This document shows, in pieces, positions 60,336 to 64,000 of a DNA stretch of 64,000 bases. The notes below the pieces were generated by a model, which saw only the letters and a list, made by a program, of their open reading frames with translations, had not been told where the DNA came from and did not search any database. Position numbers and translations under genes: made by a program. Numbering within the stretch: the first letter of the stretch is position 1; the number at the start of each line of letters is the position of its first letter. The stretch comes from Parietaria judaica (taxonomy: Eukaryota > Streptophyta > Magnoliopsida > Rosales > Urticaceae), in assembly GCA_954871525.1 (NCBI GenBank), contig OX940869.1, positions 14,439,001 to 14,503,000 on the forward strand, read 5' to 3'.

Positions 60336-60450
60336 GTTTGACGCCCACCGAGGGGCTTTGTTTCTTTCTAACTCACAGCCAGGAATTTGGAGGAGCATGA
60401 CGTTATCAAACGACGCCGTCGTCAGCAACATGCTCGAGGCGATGGCTGAG
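60336..60450 (+). repeat. Second copy of the primer site and leader, beyond the second LTR
   Basis: It matches 53328-53441 almost base for base, including the primer site (here tgacgcccaccgagggg, one change) and the text up to gaggcgatggctgag. It then changes abruptly to unrelated sequence. A 3' LTR should not be followed by a primer site, so the second LTR behaves as the 5' LTR of another, truncated copy. Confidence 0.93.
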
Positions 60451-60545
60451 TCACAACATTTTTCTCTTGAGTGAAAGTTAGAGGCTTAAGTCACAACGGA
60501 CTCTTCTTTATGAATGAAAGTTAGAGGCTTAAGTCACAACATTTT
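60451..60545. repeat. Short tandem repeat
   Basis: The phrase gaaagttagaggcttaagtc followed by acaac occurs twice (about 60471 and 60517). The rest to 60761 shows nothing. Confidence 0.8.
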
Positions 60546-60761
60546 TGTTTGTCTCGGTCAAAAGGTGAGTCTCTTAAGTGTTCTTGTTGAAAATTGATTC
60601 ACCATTTAACTAATATAGATTTAGGACTGAGCTTAACTTTCCGGACAATTTGATGTTTTCTCTTGAGTGCGTTGTGATAGAGATGTCCGCCTTTAGTTTT
60701 TCCCCACATAAATAGCACTGAAATCACAATCTCTTTCATTTTTGTTTAATCATTTAAAACA

Positions 60762-61220
60762 GGGTTAATGACGGCAAAAATACCCAAAGTTTGGTCAAAG
60801 AACCCTTCGTGTACCCAAAGTCTAAAAGTGGTGGCAAAAGTACCCAAAGTTATATTCGGAGCGTTGACCACTTCATTATCGTACTGCAGTTAACTTACCT
60901 GTTAACTCTGGCCACGTGGACAAACGTGGATTGCTGACATATCACTTTTTTGCCACGTGGATGAGCCTATATCAAACTCGTTTACGACAAAACAACGAAT
61001 TAAACCCATAATTGGGCTCGTCCACGTGGCAAAAAATTGTCATGTCAGCAATCCACATTTGTCCACGTGGCCAGAGTTAACAGGTAAGTTAATTGCGTTA
61101 CGAGAATGGAGTGGTCAACTCCCCAAATGCGATTTTGGGTACTTTTGCCACCACTTTTAAACTTTGAGTACACGAGGGGTTCTTTGACCAAACTTTGGGT
61201 ATTTTTACCATCATTAACCC
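60762..61220. mobile_element. Mutator-type foldback MITE, copy 2
   Basis: It has the same GGGTTAATGACGGC ends as copy 1, and the inverted arms cover nearly the whole length (about 200 bp each). Flanks are TTTAAAACA (60753-60761) and TTTAAAATA (61221-61229), a 9-bp duplication with one change. It carries four CCACGTGG motifs. Confidence 0.93.
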
Positions 61221-61229
61221 TTTAAAATA

Positions 61230-62731
61230 TAAAATATAAATTTGGGCCAGTTTGAAATGAATCGCTGGTTCAGATAGCTTTTATGTTCTTGGGTAGTTTT
61301 CAGATAAATATACTTGAATTTTAAACAACTGAGACGGTACAAGTTTAAAGAAAATAGCGTAACAAGTACTCAAAATCAACAAATGTGAGGCAAACATTTT
61401 CCCATCTATTTTTTTTTCCGACGATGGTCAAAATTTTAGCATAGTACTATTAATTCAGACCTAAGATAAACACTTGCGTATTCATCCAATTATCTAGTAT
61501 CTTCTCTCATTTATTGACTTTAAGCGAAAATTGCATCATATCACATTTGTTGACTTTTAGTACTTTTATCGCTATTTTTTACGTTGGCCAAAGTTGGAAT
61601 ACTTTCGGATATTCTTTATGATTTGTAGGCTTTAGATAGTGCATATATAGTGATATCGGCACGTCAATGAGCATCTGATTTGTGGGTCACAATACTGCTG
61701 TATATCTGCACATTTGAGGGCTAACACAAACTCCCAATTCACAATTGTACACGCATTTATATTGCGCCATGCACCAATATAACTGATTGCGAATCTCGGA
61801 TTTTATTAGTATTTATATAAATATTAAGCGATTGTAAATAATTTAGTAAAAAATAAAAAGAGTTAAGAGTTTAATTTGTTTTTATGTAGTTTTAACAAAT
61901 TTAATATAATTAAAAAAATAAAATAAAAGGTACTGGATTCTAAAATCCGATTTTAGAGGTTTTATAGAAATTTTGAATTTTTACGGAGTTACCAAATATG
62001 TTTTTCGTAAAAAGAAAACGATTTAGTAAAATTTGTACCGAGATGACGGACTTGTGACAAGACTCTCGTTGTTTTCTGCACTTTTATGGAAGGAATATTA
62101 AATAATCATGTAACTGTTAAAGACAGGGGATTAAGTCCCTGTGAACTACACCAAGAAGCCACATTGGGCAATCGGTCGACCAAAAACCGGAAAACAAGAA
62201 AAAAAAAGACGTGTTTTGGCAAGCCGGTAGGCCACCTCATTACATGATCTAGGAACCCAACGGCACTTCCCGGGGGAACCAACTTCCAATTTCTCTCTTG
62301 CCAGATTATGAGAAGATTAGATGATTCTCGACACCCACAAAAAAATAATCACAATATATATACATGGTTTTTTGAATTTAACTTGCTGAGTTCTGACTTA
62401 TTAAAAAACAGAGGCATTGCCACGTGGCAAAACCCAAGGATGGTGACCATGATTCATGAAAGCCAAGGATATGGTTTGGCAAAGGAGTTGATGATACGAT
62501 ACGGCCAGATTATCCATGTTGGGTTGTTTTCAGTGTGGGTTGGACCTGGAGGAGAGAGAGAGAGAGATGCATAGGCATAGGCATAGATATAGGCATGTGA
62601 TGGGATTGTTGTCATCACGGAGTTGAAAAGGAGAGCCAAGCTCATCATGGCCGTGCGATGGCCATGCGAGGTTGGTTGCATGAAAGCGACTTTGGTTGGG
62701 TCCATCGTCTCAATATACATAATATATATAC

Positions 62732-62733
<2 letters not shown>
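61230..62733. other. AT-rich intergenic DNA
   Basis: No gene recognised. A fragment near 61549-61600 ('gttgacttttagtactttta') loosely recalls the foldback MITE arms. There is an AG run near 62553-62567. Confidence 0.55.

Positions 62734-62782
<49 letters not shown>
62734..62782. repeat. (AT)n microsatellite
   Basis: A run of about 49 bp, preceded by two 'acataatatata' units. Confidence 0.95.
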
Positions 62783-62784
<2 letters not shown>

Positions 62785-63639
62785 CTTTCGTGTGTATACA
62801 TTTTCAGCTCCAAGATACCCTTTTTACAGGGTTTGTTTTATATGCTGAATTTTAGGATGATTTGGTTCAACACAACAGTGAGAGAATCAACCCGCAAAAT
62901 CGGAATATTTATATAATTCACAATTTCATTTTAGCTTTTGTTTACCCTATCTAGCCTAGGGGGTGAAAAAATGTGTCCAAGATTTACAATTTTTGGTTCC
63001 GAATTCAGAAAGGCAAAATTCAAAATTTAGACCCGGCTTTAACCTCAATCGGATAAGCTACAAACGAGAAAAATACAACATAGTTTTGATGAGCGACGAC
63101 GACGGCAAGTAATCATATGGAAGGCTTGACAGGATAGAATTGCAAATTTTAATGTTACATAATAAAATTTTGGTCCAAAGTATAAATCTTAGTGATTATT
63201 CGACAGGGTGAACAAATAAAACCGTTAACCGATTCTTCTCTGTGTGTTGAAAATCGATTATACTGAGATTGAACCGCAAATTGAATTAAAGCGGTTAAAA
63301 CCAAGTATATTAAAAAAAACCGAAAACCCGGATTAGATTAAAGCATGGTTTTCGGTTTCGACATGAAAATCACAACCGCATACCCCTTTATACCACTTTA
63401 ATACTAAATCTTATATTATATTTTCTATCAATAATAGTCATACTTATTTATTGAAAATAATTTTTTAGTTTTATTTTTATAGTGTATAATTGTTTAACTT
63501 TAAGATTTTTATTTTAGTCAGAAATTGTATGTATTTAAAGATTAGAGTTTACACGTTTCTTTTACTTGAAATGATTTACATCCATAAATAACTAATTTTA
63601 ATAATAATTTTTATTTAGGAAAAAAAGCGGCATGATTAT
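62783..63639. other. AT-rich intergenic DNA
   Basis: Nothing recognised. Confidence 0.6.
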
Positions 63640-64000
63640 TGTTACGGGTATTTTACGTAATTAGTTTTTATTAATTAACAAAAGAAAAATTATTTAAATT
63701 AATTTTTCTTTTATTAATTATGATCAATTTCGGTCAAAATATTCACCGGAAGTCTGTTTTCGAAAAACAAAGGGTCCAGATAATCTCAAAAATATAAAAC
63801 ACCCAAAATCGATATAAAATTTGTGAAAAACGGCCTCGGGAAACACCCAGAGCCTCCGGGACACGCTGGGAAACACCCGAGCGGGCTCCACCCGAGTGGG
63901 ACCCACAGCCCCCAAGGGCCACCTGACACGCGCCAGAGGCTCGACAGGGCCCCCAAGGGTCACCTTTGACCCCGCCACATGGCGGCATCCCATTGGGCGC
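63640..64000 (+). repeat. LTR-like sequence cut by the window end
   Basis: It begins TGTTACGGGTATTTT, continues with an AT-rich part containing 'caatttcggtcaaaatattc', and then a GC-rich part with 'gggaaacaccc' repeats. The order parallels 50722-51110 (TGTTATAGGGTATTTT, 'caatttcaaccaaaaacacc', GC-rich). The far end lies outside the window. Confidence 0.45.

Larger units (their letters stand above)
52552..60450 (+). mobile_element. LTR retrotransposon carrying a captured F-box ORF and an antisense gene
   Basis: Two 776-bp LTRs (52552-53327, 59560-60335), a gypsy-type primer site after the first, and a polypurine tract (aaaatggggg) before the second define the element. No protease, RT, RNase H or integrase motif was found in the 6.2 kb interior. 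It contains a plus-strand F-box ORF, tandem repeats of 54 and 80 bp, and a minus-strand spliced coiled-coil gene. The primer site, LTR size and antisense ORF resemble the plant Tat/Retand/Ogre branch of Ty3/gypsy, so it is probably a non-autonomous derivative. A second copy of the primer site and leader follows the second LTR to 60450, so no simple target duplication can be expected; AATAC (52547-52551) has no visible partner. Confidence 0.88.

Overview
This is nuclear DNA of a flowering plant, most likely a eudicot. The evidence is GT-AG introns in plant-specific genes (a xyloglucan endotransglucosylase/hydrolase and a chloroplast-type DUF2854 membrane protein), long AT-rich intergenic DNA, and plant retrotransposons primed by initiator tRNA-Met. 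No organellar, bacterial or viral genome organisation is seen.

Layout. 1-37.9 kb is a graveyard of transposable elements. In order it holds a higher-order AT-rich tandem repeat (1-617), a solo LTR with target duplication GCTGA (698-2768), a 4.6 kb hAT transposon with an exact 8-bp target duplication and a decayed transposase (7688-12244), and a minisatellite joined to the 3' half of a Ty1/copia element with a long open pol frame (13808-18330). Next comes an older minus-strand copia gag split by an 8.0 kb plus-strand, gag-only LTR element (19453-27456), then a non-autonomous hAT element carrying a nested foldback (28536-29578), a second solo LTR with target duplication AACAA (30529-32688), and a dead L1-type LINE (about 33180-36698).

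37.9-48.3 kb is the gene island. A two-exon peroxisomal small heat shock protein pseudogene ends in Ser-Lys-Leu. An apparently intact three-exon XTH gene (287 aa) is divergently paired, 272 bp apart, with a nine-exon DUF2854 gene (288 aa). A five-exon gene of unknown function (322 aa predicted) follows on the minus strand. Exon boundaries were read by hand from splice signals and reading-frame continuity, and each total is a multiple of three.

48.3-64 kb is again repetitive. Two copies of a Mutator-type foldback MITE have 9-bp target duplications and are rich in CACGTG motifs. There is a probable solo LTR at 50722-51865. An LTR retrotransposon at 52552-60335 (LTRs of 776 bp, about 16 differences by eye) lacks recognisable gag-pol. 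It carries instead an uninterrupted F-box protein ORF resembling the plant SKIP14/SKIP28 group, arrays of 54-bp and 80-bp repeats, and a large antisense coiled-coil gene with tandem paralogous modules, a bipartite nuclear localisation motif and a frame-consistent intron. Downstream of its second LTR is a second copy of the primer-binding site and leader. This element is the most unusual object in the window. The window ends inside another LTR-like sequence.
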